A DNA stretch of 54,790 nucleotides from an uncultured Muribaculaceae bacterium (GTDB lineage: Bacteria; Bacteroidota; Bacteroidia; Bacteroidales; Muribaculaceae): NCBI GenBank assembly GCA_910578365.1, contig CAJTRC010000007.1, positions 1-54,790 of the forward strand, given 5' to 3'. Positions within the stretch are counted from its first letter, which is position 1. The number at the start of each line of letters is the position of its first letter. Under the pieces are notes generated by a model. That model saw only the letters and a list, made by a program, of their open reading frames with translations. It did no database searches and was not told the origin of the DNA. The translations under genes were made by a program, and so were the position numbers. Below, piece by piece: positions 14,482 to 23,054 of this stretch.

Positions 14482-15648
14482 ATGAATTCAAAACGCTACG
14501 ATCTCAGAGGCGTGTCGGCATCCAAAGAAGATGTACACGCAGCAATCAAGAATGTCGACAAGGGCCTGTATCCCACAGCATTCTGCAAAATCATCCCCGA
14601 CCTGTTGGGCGGCGACCCCGAGTATTGCAATATAATGCACGCCGACGGAGCCGGCACCAAATCGTCGCTGGCATACGCCTACTGGCGCGAAACCGGCGAC
14701 CTCAGCGTATGGAAAGGCATTGCCCAGGATGCCCTGATTATGAACATCGACGACCTGCTCTGTGTCGGAGCCACCGACAACATACTGGTATCGTCGACCA
14801 TAGGCCGTAACAAGCAGCTGATTCCGGGCGAGGTAATCTCGGCTATTATCAACGGCACCGAAGAGCTGCTGGCCGAACTGCGCCGCCAGGGTGTCAACGC
14901 CATAAGCACCGGCGGCGAAACCGCTGATGTAGGCGACCTGGTCCGCACCATAATCGTCGACAGCACCGTTACCTGCCGCATGCGTCGGGCAGATGTGATT
15001 GACAACGGCAATATTCAGGCAGGCGATGTTATAGTGGGTCTTGCCTCATACGGTCAGGCCACATACGAGGACTGCTATAACGGCGGCATGGGCAGCAATG
15101 GTCTGACTTCGGCCCGCCACGACGTGTTCAGCAAATATCTGGCCGAGCGTTATCCCGAAACATTCGACGCCGCAGTGCCCTCCGAACTGGTATACAGCGG
15201 CAGCCGCAGCCTCACCGACTCTGTGGAGGGTGTGGACCTCGACGCCGGCAAACTGGTGCTTTCGCCAACACGTACTTACGCCCCGGTAATAAAGAAGCTG
15301 CTCGACGAGATGCGGCCCGAAATCCACGGCATGGTACATTGCTCAGGCGGTGCCCAGACCAAGGTAATGAACTTCGTGCAGAATAAACATGTTATAAAAG
15401 ACAACCTGTTCCCCGTGCCGCCTCTGTTCGACCTGATACAGCGAGAATCGGGCACCGACTGGGCGGAGATGTACAAGGTGTTCAACATGGGCCACCGTAT
15501 GGAGATTTATCTTCGTCCGGAACACGCTGCCCGCGTGATTGATATCGCAGCTTCGTTCGGTATCGACGCGCGAGTGGTAGGTCGTGTCGAGGAGGCACCG
15601 GCCAATCACCTCACCATCATCTCGGAGAAGGGTACCTTCGAGTATTGA
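14482..15648 (+). CDS. purM: Phosphoribosylformylglycinamidine cyclo-ligase (AIR synthase)
   Basis: A 388-residue cytosolic enzyme of the fifth step of purine synthesis (FGAM + ATP to AIR). Key PurM elements: MHADGAGTKSSLAYAYW (substrate loop), MNIDDLLCVGAT (metal/ATP region), ISTGGETADVGDL, the glycine loop SYGQATYEDCYNGGMGSNGL, and the C-terminal HCSGGAQTKVMNF. At 388 residues it is longer than the E. coli enzyme (~345), as usual for Bacteroidetes. It starts at ATG 14482, 27 nt after the antiporter. purE and purC lie elsewhere in the window, so the purine pathway is scattered rather than clustered. Confidence 0.93.
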   Translation: MNSKRYDLRGVSASKEDVHAAIKNVDKGLYPTAFCKIIPDLLGGDPEYCNIMHADGAGTKSSLAYAYWRETGDLSVWKGIAQDALIMNIDDLLCVGATDNILVSSTIGRNKQLIPGEVISAIINGTEELLAELRRQGVNAISTGGETADVGDLVRTIIVDSTVTCRMRRADVIDNGNIQAGDVIVGLASYGQATYEDCYNGGMGSNGLTSARHDVFSKYLAERYPETFDAAVPSELVYSGSRSLTDSVEGVDLDAGKLVLSPTRTYAPVIKKLLDEMRPEIHGMVHCSGGAQTKVMNFVQNKHVIKDNLFPVPPLFDLIQRESGTDWAEMYKVFNMGHRMEIYLRPEHAARVIDIAASFGIDARVVGRVEEAPANHLTIISEKGTFEY

Positions 15649-15695
15649 ATCCTGCGGGGCAGCTCAGTCGCCGTTCCGTACAAATCCGATAGACT

Positions 15696-17087
15696 GTGAA
15701 ACTTAACAGACTCATTCTCCTCTCTCTCTCTATTATAGCTGCTGCAGCGGTCCTGACTGGCTGTAGCGGCGGAAGGTCGTCGGGCCCTGTCGGCCGGAAA
15801 AGCGCGCCGACAGCCGACGATACCCTCCGGGTGGTGACTCTGTACGGGCCTACATCGTTTTTTATCTATCGAGGCGACTCGCTGGGCTACGACTATACTC
15901 TGGCCCGCGACTTCTGCCAGGCCAGGGGGCTGGCCATGAAACTCACTGCGGTTAAGTCGCTGAAACGGGCCATTGAGATGGTGGATAGCGGAAAGGCCGA
16001 CCTTATTGCCTACGAAGTGCCCATAACGGCCCACTACAAGGAGCTGGTAAAGGCTTGCGGCCCAGAGAACTATACCCGGCAGGTGCTGGTGCAGAGCAAG
16101 CGCGAGGGACGCGCCCCGATTACCGACGTGACACAACTGGTGGGGCAAACAGTCTATGTGGAGGCCGCCTCCAAGTATCTGAGGCGTATGCAGAACCTCA
16201 ACGAAGAACTCGGCGGCGGAATCGACATTCGCGAAATCAGTGCCGACACTCTTATTACCGAAGACCTAATTGAGATGGTGTCGGACGGCAAGCTGCCGCT
16301 GACTGTTGTCGACAGTGACGTGGCCATGCTCAACGAAACTTACTATCACGACCTGGACATCAGTATGCCCCTAAGCGACGAGCAGCGCCAGTCGTGGGCC
16401 GTTGGCAAAGGCAACGAGCGGCTGGCCCGCGAAATCAACGAGTGGTTCGCCACCGACGAGCAGAAGCAGGCTAATGCCGAACTGCTGAAGCGCTATTTCG
16501 AGCAGAGCAAGTCGTTTCCCAAGGTCGCTTTCAACTTTGCTAAAGGCTATATATCGAACTACGACCGGTTGTTCAAGACCTACGCTCCCGGCATTGGCCT
16601 GGACTGGCGTCTGCTGGCGGCACAAGGCTACGTTGAGAGCCGTTTCAACGCCTCTGCCCGCTCATGGGTGGGTGCCCGCGGACTTATGCAGATAATGCCG
16701 CGCACCGGTCGCGGATATGGCCAGAATCTCAAAAGCCTCGGCTCGCCAAATATCAGTGTGAAGGTTGCCACACAGCTTCTGGCCGACCTCGACAGGCAAT
16801 TGCGCAAGCAGGTGCCCGAAGACAAGGAGCGGATAAAGTTTGTGCTTGCGGCCTACAATTGTGGTCTGGGCCATGTGCTCGACGCCATGCGTCTGGCCGA
16901 GAAGTACGGCATGAACCCCAGGGTGTGGGACGACAATGTGGCTAAAGCACTGTTGATGAAGATGCAAAAAAAGTATTATAACGACAATGTGGTACGCTAT
17001 GGCTATGCCCGCGGTTCGGAAACCGTCAGCTACGTAAAGCAGATTATGAACTTCTACGAGCATGCCAAGCGCGTAATTCCTCTATAA
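15696..17087 (+). CDS. mltF: MltF-type membrane-bound lytic transglycosylase (lipoprotein)
   Basis: 463 residues started by GTG at 15696. The signal MKLNRLILLSLSII ends in a lipobox LTGC (Cys23). Residues ~45-270 form a periplasmic solute-binding (SBP_bac_3) domain (DDTLRVVTLYGPTSFFIYRG, YDYTLARDFCQARGLAM, DLIAYEVPITAHYKEL). Residues ~290-440 form the SLT domain: LLAAQGYVESRFNASARSWV with catalytic Glu314, then GARGLMQIMPRTGR and AAYNCGLGHVLDA. It cleaves peptidoglycan at the MurNAc-GlcNAc bond as a 1,6-anhydro product. The two-domain order is that of MltF. It lies 47 nt after purM, with a DUF3332 lipoprotein next. Confidence 0.92.
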   Translation: MKLNRLILLSLSIIAAAAVLTGCSGGRSSGPVGRKSAPTADDTLRVVTLYGPTSFFIYRGDSLGYDYTLARDFCQARGLAMKLTAVKSLKRAIEMVDSGKADLIAYEVPITAHYKELVKACGPENYTRQVLVQSKREGRAPITDVTQLVGQTVYVEAASKYLRRMQNLNEELGGGIDIREISADTLITEDLIEMVSDGKLPLTVVDSDVAMLNETYYHDLDISMPLSDEQRQSWAVGKGNERLAREINEWFATDEQKQANAELLKRYFEQSKSFPKVAFNFAKGYISNYDRLFKTYAPGIGLDWRLLAAQGYVESRFNASARSWVGARGLMQIMPRTGRGYGQNLKSLGSPNISVKVATQLLADLDRQLRKQVPEDKERIKFVLAAYNCGLGHVLDAMRLAEKYGMNPRVWDDNVAKALLMKMQKKYYNDNVVRYGYARGSETVSYVKQIMNFYEHAKRVIPL

Positions 17088-17128
17088 TTCAATTAAATTT
17101 TTCAATCACCTTATTAATTCTGAACAAT

Positions 17129-17674
17129 ATGAAGAAAACTTATTTAAGCGTGGCAATCGTGTGCCTTTTGGGAGGCTCGATGCTCTTCAGCTCGTGTATA
17201 GGCAGCTTCTCGCTGACCAACAAGCTTCTGGCCTGGAACAAGACTGTAGGTAACAAGTTCGTCAACGAACTGGTATTCTTCGCATTCTGGGTTCTGCCCG
17301 TTTACGAGGTTTCGGCGCTGGCCGACGTGCTGGTTCTCAATTCCATTGAGTTCTGGAGCGGTGGCAACCCAGTGGCCAAGGGCACTAAGGTAATCGAAGG
17401 TCAGGAAGGCCGTTACCTGGTTGAATGCGACGGCAAGGGCTATACCATCACCTCGGAAACCGACGGCTCGATAGTGCGCCTCGACTTCAATGATGACGAC
17501 AACAGCTGGAGCTACAACGTTGGCGGCGAGAGCCACACTATCTTCACCTTTGTCGACGACACCCACGTGAGCCTGCCCCGGCCCGACGGCAGCTACAAGA
17601 CTGTGGAGCTGAGCGACGCAGGCCTCTATGCTTATCAGCAGGCAGTCAGCGGCAGCTGCTTTGCCATGCGCTGA
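17129..17674 (+). CDS. DUF3332-type small lipoprotein
   Basis: A 181-residue lipoprotein (signal with Cys23 in LFSSC). The conserved DUF3332 start follows: IGSFSLTNKLLAWNKTVGNK, FVNELVFFAFWVLPVYEVSA, LADVLVLNSIEFWSGGNP. Its hydrophobic pair of segments resembles a membrane hairpin. The C-terminal half is a small beta domain with GKGYTITSETDGSIVRLDF. DUF3332 proteins are widespread Bacteroidetes and Vibrio lipoproteins of unknown function. It is the last gene of a plus-strand run and ends 21 nt before the 23-bp palindromic terminator. Confidence 0.85.
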   Translation: MKKTYLSVAIVCLLGGSMLFSSCIGSFSLTNKLLAWNKTVGNKFVNELVFFAFWVLPVYEVSALADVLVLNSIEFWSGGNPVAKGTKVIEGQEGRYLVECDGKGYTITSETDGSIVRLDFNDDDNSWSYNVGGESHTIFTFVDDTHVSLPRPDGSYKTVELSDAGLYAYQQAVSGSCFAMR

Positions 17675-17695
17675 TTTCCGGCCTACATAACATTT

Positions 17696-17750
17696 GCGGG
17701 TGTTTCATAACTATTAGCTGCATCGCGGCTAATAGTTATGAAACACCCGC
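17696..17750. terminator. Very long perfect palindrome, bidirectional terminator
   Basis: GCGGGTGTTTCATAACTATT plus AGC (17696-17718) is exactly repeated inverted at 17728-17750: a 23-bp perfect stem with a 9-nt loop, followed on the plus strand by TTGTTTTGTT. It sits between converging genes (17674 and 17759). The stem is longer than needed for a terminator. Confidence 0.8.
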
Positions 17751-17758
17751 TTGTTTTG

Positions 17759-18481
17759 TTACTTAAGGCGGAACCAATAGCCCAGTGTAAGTTCGAGGTT
17801 CATGCAGCGTGATGCACTGAAAGTGTCGCTGACTTTGGCCGGGAATATATTGCCGAGGCCATAATAGAAGCGGGCCTCGATATTGACCGAGTGACGCGGA
17901 TTGAGGTAGAACTCGCCGCCCAGACCGGCGGTGATGCCGTAGTCGAAGCGGTTGCTGATGTCCATTGTCAGCTGCTCGGTCATGCGTGCCCGATCGGGCC
18001 AGTGCGCCGACGAAGTCGGGTTGCGGTAGTCGAAATTGCTCGTAATGCCGCTTGTAAGCATGTAGCTCACTTCAGGGCCGGCGTTGAAGAAGAACTTCAT
18101 GCGGCGGGTACCAAAGTACACGTGTGTCATTACCGGCAGGCTTATGTAGGTAAGGGAGCGTTTATACTCCAGCGGATTCTTGACTTTGCTGTTGGGGTCG
18201 GAGAAGTTCTCGCTCCAGCCGCGCCGGCTCCAGCCAAGTTCGGCTATGAGTCCGAAGAGTTTCTCCTCGGTATAGCGGAATGTCAGCGAGCCGGCGCTGC
18301 CCATTAGCCAGTTCTGTCGCACTGATGGCGAGAGCGATATGCGTGACATCGACACGCCGGCTCGTCCGCCGAGCGATATTCGGGGTTTGTAGTGGGTTTC
18401 AGCCGAGGCGATGCCTGCGCAAGCCGACAGCAGCGTCAGGCACAGCAGCAGCCTACTGCAGGCGGTCGGTATGGATGCCAT
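17759..18481 (-). CDS. PorT-family outer membrane beta-barrel protein
   Basis: 240 residues with a signal peptide ending SAETHYKPR. It contains repeated amphipathic strands: RISLGGRAGVSMSRISLSPS, GLIAELGWSRRGW, YISLPVMTHVYFGTRRMKFF, NAGPEVSYMLTSG, and a terminal strand NLELTLGYWFRLK. The YxSLPV, NxGPExxYM and C-terminal aromatic pattern is typical of the PorT/outer-membrane-beta-barrel group (OMP_b-brl_2). Some members assist type IX secretion or are general eight-stranded barrels; the role here is unknown. The ATG lies 29 nt inside the end of the LysM gene and no better start exists, so translation is probably coupled to it. Confidence 0.85.
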   Translation of the reverse strand: MASIPTACSRLLLCLTLLSACAGIASAETHYKPRISLGGRAGVSMSRISLSPSVRQNWLMGSAGSLTFRYTEEKLFGLIAELGWSRRGWSENFSDPNSKVKNPLEYKRSLTYISLPVMTHVYFGTRRMKFFFNAGPEVSYMLTSGITSNFDYRNPTSSAHWPDRARMTEQLTMDISNRFDYGITAGLGGEFYLNPRHSVNIEARFYYGLGNIFPAKVSDTFSASRCMNLELTLGYWFRLK

Positions 18482-20108
18482 CTATCGAGAAACGGATTAT
18501 GTAAAGTTCGTCGTTATAGTAGCCCGATTCGGGGTTGGCGGCGTCGGCCTTCACAAAGTGGAAGCTCGACTGTGCGCCGTACCATGCTGTATTTTCGGGC
18601 ACATATTCGCTGCCTCCGCGGCGCAGATCGTTGATTAGGAACCATGCGGTGTCGAAGCCCAGCAGGGCGGGCGAGGGTACTGCGTCGACCATGGTGCCGC
18701 CGAAGTCGGTGTTGTAGCGGGCTTCGAGCTGCTTTACTTCGGGCGAGAAGGGGTCGTAGTAGAAGCGGGTATAGATGGTGGCGCCCAGGCGGTGCAGCAT
18801 GTCGCGGTTGGGGCCTCGGAAGCTTGTCCAGTCGGGATAGCCGAACAGGGCGTATGTCGAGCCGCCTAAAGCATCTTCCTGAGCCTCGAGTACACCGCCC
18901 GAGAGTTTGTTGAACTCGGCCAGCGAGCCGCTTGTCGGTATCAGCACATAGTTTTTGCCGGAGGGCAGTTTGCTCAGGTCGGCGGCTGTAAGGGCGTCAG
19001 TAAATTCTATTGTAGTTACGGGTGTGTCTGAGTCGGCGTACAGAGCTGTGAGGCGCTTTATGAAGTCTGCTTTGTCGTCGCGTCCGCCGTGGCGTCGCAG
19101 CACCACCGGGGTGGAGCCCGGAAAGAGGTTCCTGACAGCATTGGCAGCCTTGGCCAGCATTATGTCGCTGGGTATGTAGCTCTGTAGCATGCGCGGGTTA
19201 TAGAGGTAGCTGCTGTCGCGCACTACAAAAGCGTTGTACACGTACAGGTCGTCGCTCACGGCATGCGAGCCTATTATATTGAGCTGTGTGAGGTTGTCGG
19301 GGCCAATGACTATCGCGGCGTTGCGGAAAGTATCGGTTTGGCAGAAGCTGCGCACACGCTCGGTTGAGCCTTCGGTATCGAAAGTGTAGATGTTCACTTG
19401 GCCCGGCCGACTGCTTAGCGAGTCGGCGGCTATGAGCATGCCTTTATAGAAGTCGGTAGCAATCAGGGCGTGTTTGTCCGGCTCGGATTGGTTGAGCATA
19501 AAAGGCAACATTACCACAATATTTGCGGTTTTTTCGATAGCCACCGAGTCGCCGGGCTCTATTGTTTCCACTACCGGTATTACCGGCGTGAGCGACACCA
19601 TGCGCTCGCCGGGGTCTTTGGCCGGCTCTTCGGTCGCCTGTTCTTCAGTCTGCTTCTCGGTTTCTTCTATTGCCTGCGGTGGCACCTTCAGTACCTGCCC
19701 CACCTTAACACCTGCCGCAATCGACGGGTTCGCGGCCAGCAGGGCGTCGCTGGTCACACCGAGTTTATAGCAGATTCCATAGAAAGAGTCGCCTTTTTTC
19801 ACGGTGTAAGTGCCGGTCTGCAGGGCCACTGTCTTGTCGGAGTCGCCCAGGTTGGGAAATTCATTGACGGGGAAGTACAGCACCTGACCGTTCTTTATGC
19901 CGTCGGCTGCCGCCGGATTGTATTTAACAATCTGGTCGCGGGTGAGGCCGAGTTTGTCGGCCACGCTGTACAGGGTCTGTTTTTTCTCTACAGTGTAGCA
20001 GTAGCATGCCCGGCCGTTTACTTGAGTCACAGGCAGTTCGATGCGTGCGTAGGCTGTTAGGGATGCTGCGGCAATCAGACATAAGCTGAGGAGTTTTCTA
20101 AGGCTCAT
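18453..20108 (-). CDS. LysM-domain protein fused to a periplasmic-binding-like domain
   Basis: 551 residues with signal peptide (MSLRKLLSLCLIAAASLTAY-A). Two LysM modules, residues ~38-80 (QTLYSVADKLGLTRDQIVKY) and ~101-142 (DSFYGICYKLGVTSDALLAA), each end in GQVL-x-x-P and should bind peptidoglycan. A Glu-rich linker (148-165) follows. Residues ~190-551 resemble a type I periplasmic binding (Leu/Ile/Val or PBP1-like) fold: ANIVVMLPFMLNQSEPDKHA, DFYKGMLIAADSL, VIGPDNLTQLNIIGSHA, and TSFRGPNRDMLHRLGATIYT. No ABC transporter is nearby, so a structural or sensing role is as likely as uptake. It lies 2 nt after hisS and overlaps the PorT-like barrel gene. Confidence 0.85.
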   Translation of the reverse strand: MSLRKLLSLCLIAAASLTAYARIELPVTQVNGRACYCYTVEKKQTLYSVADKLGLTRDQIVKYNPAAADGIKNGQVLYFPVNEFPNLGDSDKTVALQTGTYTVKKGDSFYGICYKLGVTSDALLAANPSIAAGVKVGQVLKVPPQAIEETEKQTEEQATEEPAKDPGERMVSLTPVIPVVETIEPGDSVAIEKTANIVVMLPFMLNQSEPDKHALIATDFYKGMLIAADSLSSRPGQVNIYTFDTEGSTERVRSFCQTDTFRNAAIVIGPDNLTQLNIIGSHAVSDDLYVYNAFVVRDSSYLYNPRMLQSYIPSDIMLAKAANAVRNLFPGSTPVVLRRHGGRDDKADFIKRLTALYADSDTPVTTIEFTDALTAADLSKLPSGKNYVLIPTSGSLAEFNKLSGGVLEAQEDALGGSTYALFGYPDWTSFRGPNRDMLHRLGATIYTRFYYDPFSPEVKQLEARYNTDFGGTMVDAVPSPALLGFDTAWFLINDLRRGGSEYVPENTAWYGAQSSFHFVKADAANPESGYYNDELYIIRFSIDGIHTDRLQ

Positions 20109-20110
20109 TT

Positions 20111-21475
20111 TCAGTTGGTTAGAGTGGATACAATGTCGTCGAAAGCCACCGACATCTGCTCGCCGGAAGCCATGTTTTTGAGCGTAAGGCGCTTTTCGGC
20201 CAGTTCGCTTTCTCCTATAATGGCCACATATGGTATGGCCAGCGCGTCGGCGTAGCCGAACTGTTTTTTCAGTTTGGCCTGGTCGGGGTATAGTTCGGCG
20301 GGTATTCCGGCAGCGCGCAGTTTCTGAACTAACTGTAGCGAAGCAGCAGCCTCGGCGGTGCCAAAGTTGGCAAACATCACCTTAGTGCTCCCGGCGGTTG
20401 ACTCGGGATAGAGCCCGAGGGTGTTGAGAACGTCGTAGATACGGTCGGCGCCGAATGAAATTCCCACACCCGACACGCCTGGCAGGCCGAATATGCCGGT
20501 GAGGTTGTCGTAGCGTCCGCCGCCGGTAATGGAACCGATGGCCACGTCGATGGCTTTCACCTCAATAATAGTTCCGGTGTAGTAGTTGAGGCCGCGAGCG
20601 AGGCTTACGTCGAGGTCGAGTTCGGCGCGAAGGCCCAGCGCTGTTACGGCGTCGCAGACTATGCGCAACTCGTCCACGCCTTTGCTGCCGGTTTCGTTGC
20701 CGGCCAGCAGGTCGGCCAAAGTTGCGAGGCGCTCCTGCAGCGAACCGCTTATTTCGAGTATGGGGCGCAGCGCGGCAATGGCTTCGGGCTTGAGGCCGTG
20801 TTCGGCCAGTTCGTCGTTAACCTTGTCGATGCCTATTTTGTCGATTTTGTCAATAGCAACGGTGATGTCGATGAGTTTGTCGGGCTCTCCTATCAGCTCG
20901 GCGATTCCAGCCAGAACCTTGCGATTGTTGAGCTTTATGGCAATGCGTATGCCCAGGCGGGCGAATACCTCGTCGATCATTTGCAGCAGTTCCACTTCGT
21001 TGAGCAGCGAGTCGGAGCCAACCACGTCGGCATCGCACTGGTAGAACTCACGGTAGCGACCTTTCTGTGGTCGGTCGGCACGCCATACAGGCTGAATCTG
21101 GAAGCGGCGGAACGGGAACTGCAGTTCGTTGCGGTGCTGTACCACAAAGCGTGCGAAAGGCACGGTAAGGTCGTAGCGCAGACCCTTCTCGCAAATCTGT
21201 GCAGCCAGACGCGGGCAATTTTCGGCTTCGATAAGCTGATGATTCACTCCGCGCAGAAAGTCGCCTGAGTTGAGTACTTTGAACAGGAGCTTGTCGCCCT
21301 CTTCTCCGTATTTGCCCATCAGGGTGCATAGGTTTTCCATTGCCGGGGTTTCAATCTGGCGATAGCCGTATAGGCGGAATACATCGCGGATAGTGTCGAA
21401 GATGTAGTTGCGGCGCGCCATTTCCTCGGCAGTGAAATCGCGCGTGCCTTTGGGTATTGAAGGTTTCTGTGCCAT
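20111..21475 (-). CDS. hisS: Histidyl-tRNA synthetase
   Basis: 454 residues from the ATG at 21473-21475 (MAQKPSIPKGTRDF). An in-frame Met 28 codons upstream lies before the -7 box at 21529-21536 and is rejected. Class II motifs are present: motif 2 region FRRFQIQPVWRADRPQKGRY, the histidine-specific block LARGLNYYTGTIIEV, and motif 3 GGGRYDNLTGIFG. The anticodon-binding domain is C-terminal (about 350-454). It charges tRNA-His. It heads an operon with the LysM/binding protein and the PorT-like barrel, an unusual pairing of a synthetase with envelope genes. The leader holds a 7-bp stem-loop (GCCGGAA 21501-21507 / TTCCGGC 21520-21526). Confidence 0.96.
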   Translation of the reverse strand: MAQKPSIPKGTRDFTAEEMARRNYIFDTIRDVFRLYGYRQIETPAMENLCTLMGKYGEEGDKLLFKVLNSGDFLRGVNHQLIEAENCPRLAAQICEKGLRYDLTVPFARFVVQHRNELQFPFRRFQIQPVWRADRPQKGRYREFYQCDADVVGSDSLLNEVELLQMIDEVFARLGIRIAIKLNNRKVLAGIAELIGEPDKLIDITVAIDKIDKIGIDKVNDELAEHGLKPEAIAALRPILEISGSLQERLATLADLLAGNETGSKGVDELRIVCDAVTALGLRAELDLDVSLARGLNYYTGTIIEVKAIDVAIGSITGGGRYDNLTGIFGLPGVSGVGISFGADRIYDVLNTLGLYPESTAGSTKVMFANFGTAEAAASLQLVQKLRAAGIPAELYPDQAKLKKQFGYADALAIPYVAIIGESELAEKRLTLKNMASGEQMSVAFDDIVSTLTN

Positions 21476-21528
21476 TGTGTGGTAGGTGTATGAATTTACA
21501 GCCGGAACGGTATTGGCCTTTCCGGCTG

Positions 21529-21536
21529 CAAAGTTA
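21529..21536 (-). promoter_or_regulatory. -7 box, promoter for hisS
   Basis: TAACTTTG on the minus strand. Transcription should begin at about 21525, so the stem-loop at 21501-21526 would sit at the very 5' end of the mRNA. Confidence 0.65.
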
Positions 21537-21559
21537 GTGTTTTTTATCGGTATTTGCAA

Positions 21560-21575
21560 TTAGAGGCTGTTTAAA
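21560..21575 (-). repeat. Recurrent intergenic motif TTTAAACAGCCTCTAA
   Basis: On the minus strand this reads TTTAAACAGCCTCTAA, upstream of the hisS promoter and downstream of the MerR gene. Near-identical copies are at 27665-27683 and 37691-37708, with a weaker one at 11478-11494. Confidence 0.5.
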
Positions 21576-21637
21576 AGCAAATGTAAAAAATCGGTGGTGT
21601 ACCTTTTAGCAATTTATCAAAAGAAACGCCCCGGCGA

Positions 21638-21690
21638 GGGCAACATTATACAAACTTTAAGCCCCATACAAACTTTAAGCCCCGTTGCCC
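21638..21690 (-). repeat. Inverted repeat enclosing a perfect 18-bp tandem duplication (terminator candidate for the MerR gene)
   Basis: GGGCAAC (21638-21644) and GTTGCCC (21684-21690) form the arms. Between them ATACAAACTTTAAGCCCC occurs twice head-to-tail (21648-21665 and 21666-21683). On the minus strand this begins 11 nt after the MerR gene's stop. Confidence 0.6.
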
Positions 21691-21701
21691 AATCTACCGC
21701 A

Positions 21702-22028
21702 TTATCGGAGCGCGTCGAGAATATCGGTGAGCGTGGCGCGTATGGTTCTGAGGCGTTCAATAACCTCGAATCGGCGGCTTACGTTGCTGCGGTTGCGGTT
21801 AACCTGCTCGACGGCGGCTTCGATTTTCAGCCCCTTTTCGTGTACGAGATATTTTACCATTCGCAGGCGCTCCATATCGCCGGGAGTGTAGAAGCGTGTG
21901 CCGCGGTCGTTGCGCCGCGGCCTTATGATGCTGAATTTGCTTTCCCAGAATCGCAGGGTGCTTTGAGGCAGTTCGAGTATCCGGGCCACCTCGCCGATTT
22001 TATAGTATTTTTTGTTCAGTTCGTCCAT
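21702..22028 (-). CDS. MerR-family transcriptional regulator (HTH only)
   Basis: 108 residues. The N-terminal winged helix-turn-helix is a canonical MerR_1 domain: KYYKIGEVARILELPQSTLR, FWESKFSIIRPRRNDRGTRF and YTPGDMERLRMVKYLVHEKG, with a following helix to residue ~100. There is no effector-binding domain, as in the short MerR proteins found in nearly all Bacteroidetes next to cell-wall peptidase genes. It probably dimerises through the C-terminal helix and binds an AT-rich operator; target unknown. It lies 15 nt after the M23 peptidase gene and is most likely co-transcribed with it. Confidence 0.88.
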   Translation of the reverse strand: MDELNKKYYKIGEVARILELPQSTLRFWESKFSIIRPRRNDRGTRFYTPGDMERLRMVKYLVHEKGLKIEAAVEQVNRNRSNVSRRFEVIERLRTIRATLTDILDALR

Positions 22029-22043
22029 AAAGCGGTTGTGAGG

Positions 22044-23015
22044 CTAATCCATCACATGTCCTGCGTTTTCGGCCCGGCGTATCATGGCGTCGTATTCCTC
22101 CGGCGAGAGGTCGTAGAAGTAATAGTTTACCGGATTCTGGGGCTGTCCGGCCAGGCGAACCTCGTAGTGCAGGTGTGGTCCGGTACTTTTGCCGGTGTTT
22201 CCAACCAGACCTATCTGGTCGCCGCGTTTAACCATCTGGCCTTTTTTTACCAAGATTTTCGACAGATGTGCATAGCGTGTTGTGTAGTTATAACCGTGGC
22301 GCAGCTCTATGAGATTTCCGTAGGCGCTTTTCCAGTCGGCCCAGTCCACCACACCGTCGGCTGTGGCGTACACCGGGGTGCCGATGTCGGCCGCGAAGTC
22401 CATACCCTCGTGGAAGCGCGAAGTTCCGTACACAGGGTCGCGCCTGTAACCGTAGCCCGAGGCCATCTGCTTGAGGTGTTTTGCCGATACAGGCGGTATG
22501 GCCGGCACGTGTTCGGCACGGTCTTTCAGGCTTGCAGCCTGTTGCCGCAGTTCGTCGAACGAGTTGCTTTGTGCGTAAATCATGTGGTCGAGCAGGTCGA
22601 GCTTATCGGTCACGGCCCCGACCAGGCTGTAGTCGGGCATGGTGTCGTATTCTTCGTACAGGCGCTGTCGTTCGAGGCCTGCCAGACGTCGGCCCGGGGG
22701 CAACGGGTCGGCCTGAAGCATCACTCGGTAAAAGTTATTGTCGCGTGCCATTATGTCTTCCATCACATCAATGGCGCGGTCGCTGCGACGGTCGAGCAGT
22801 TCTACGCTTGCCCGCAGACGCTGATTTTCGTCGCGCAGTTTTTTTTCGCGCGGAAAATCTATGATATAATATGCCGCCAATGCCACGCCAATACCTGCTG
22901 CAACGCCTATCACTGTCTGCCGCAGCACGCTCCAGAGCCGTTGTCGGGCTGACGGGTAAACACGTTCGTATCCGTCGGTGGCCGGGTTGTATCGGTAGAA
23001 TGTTTTGCGTGACAT
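22044..23015 (-). CDS. M23-family (LytM-type) cell-wall endopeptidase, membrane anchored
   Basis: 323 residues. The N terminus MSRKTFYRYNPATDGYERVY is the conserved Bacteroidetes form and fixes the start. A TM helix spans ~34-52 (TVIGVAAGIGVALAAYYIID), followed by a coiled-coil stretch. The M23 domain (about 180-300) has the zinc motif FHEGMDFAADIGTPVYATAD (H-x(3)-D), RYAHLSKILVKKGQ and TGKSTGPHLHYEVRLAG (HxH). It cleaves peptide crosslinks of peptidoglycan, or activates amidases if degenerate; all zinc ligands are present. The -7 box ends only 5 nt before the ATG, so the mRNA is probably leaderless. A MerR gene follows. Confidence 0.92.
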   Translation of the reverse strand: MSRKTFYRYNPATDGYERVYPSARQRLWSVLRQTVIGVAAGIGVALAAYYIIDFPREKKLRDENQRLRASVELLDRRSDRAIDVMEDIMARDNNFYRVMLQADPLPPGRRLAGLERQRLYEEYDTMPDYSLVGAVTDKLDLLDHMIYAQSNSFDELRQQAASLKDRAEHVPAIPPVSAKHLKQMASGYGYRRDPVYGTSRFHEGMDFAADIGTPVYATADGVVDWADWKSAYGNLIELRHGYNYTTRYAHLSKILVKKGQMVKRGDQIGLVGNTGKSTGPHLHYEVRLAGQPQNPVNYYFYDLSPEEYDAMIRRAENAGHVMD

Positions 23016-23019
23016 GGTG

Positions 23020-23027
23020 CAAAGTTA
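23020..23027 (-). promoter_or_regulatory. -7 box of the M23 gene, nearly touching the ATG
   Basis: TAACTTTG on the minus strand ends at 23020; the ATG begins at 23015. With the usual spacing, transcription would start at or next to the first codon. Confidence 0.6.
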
Positions 23028-23054
23028 ATAAAAAATCGTCATTTAGCAAAACAC

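Noticed and set aside
21594..22952. A 452-codon plus-strand open frame over the MerR and M23 genes
   Set aside because: Both minus-strand genes have clear family motifs. The plus frame is a shadow with His/Val/Ala-rich nonsense composition.
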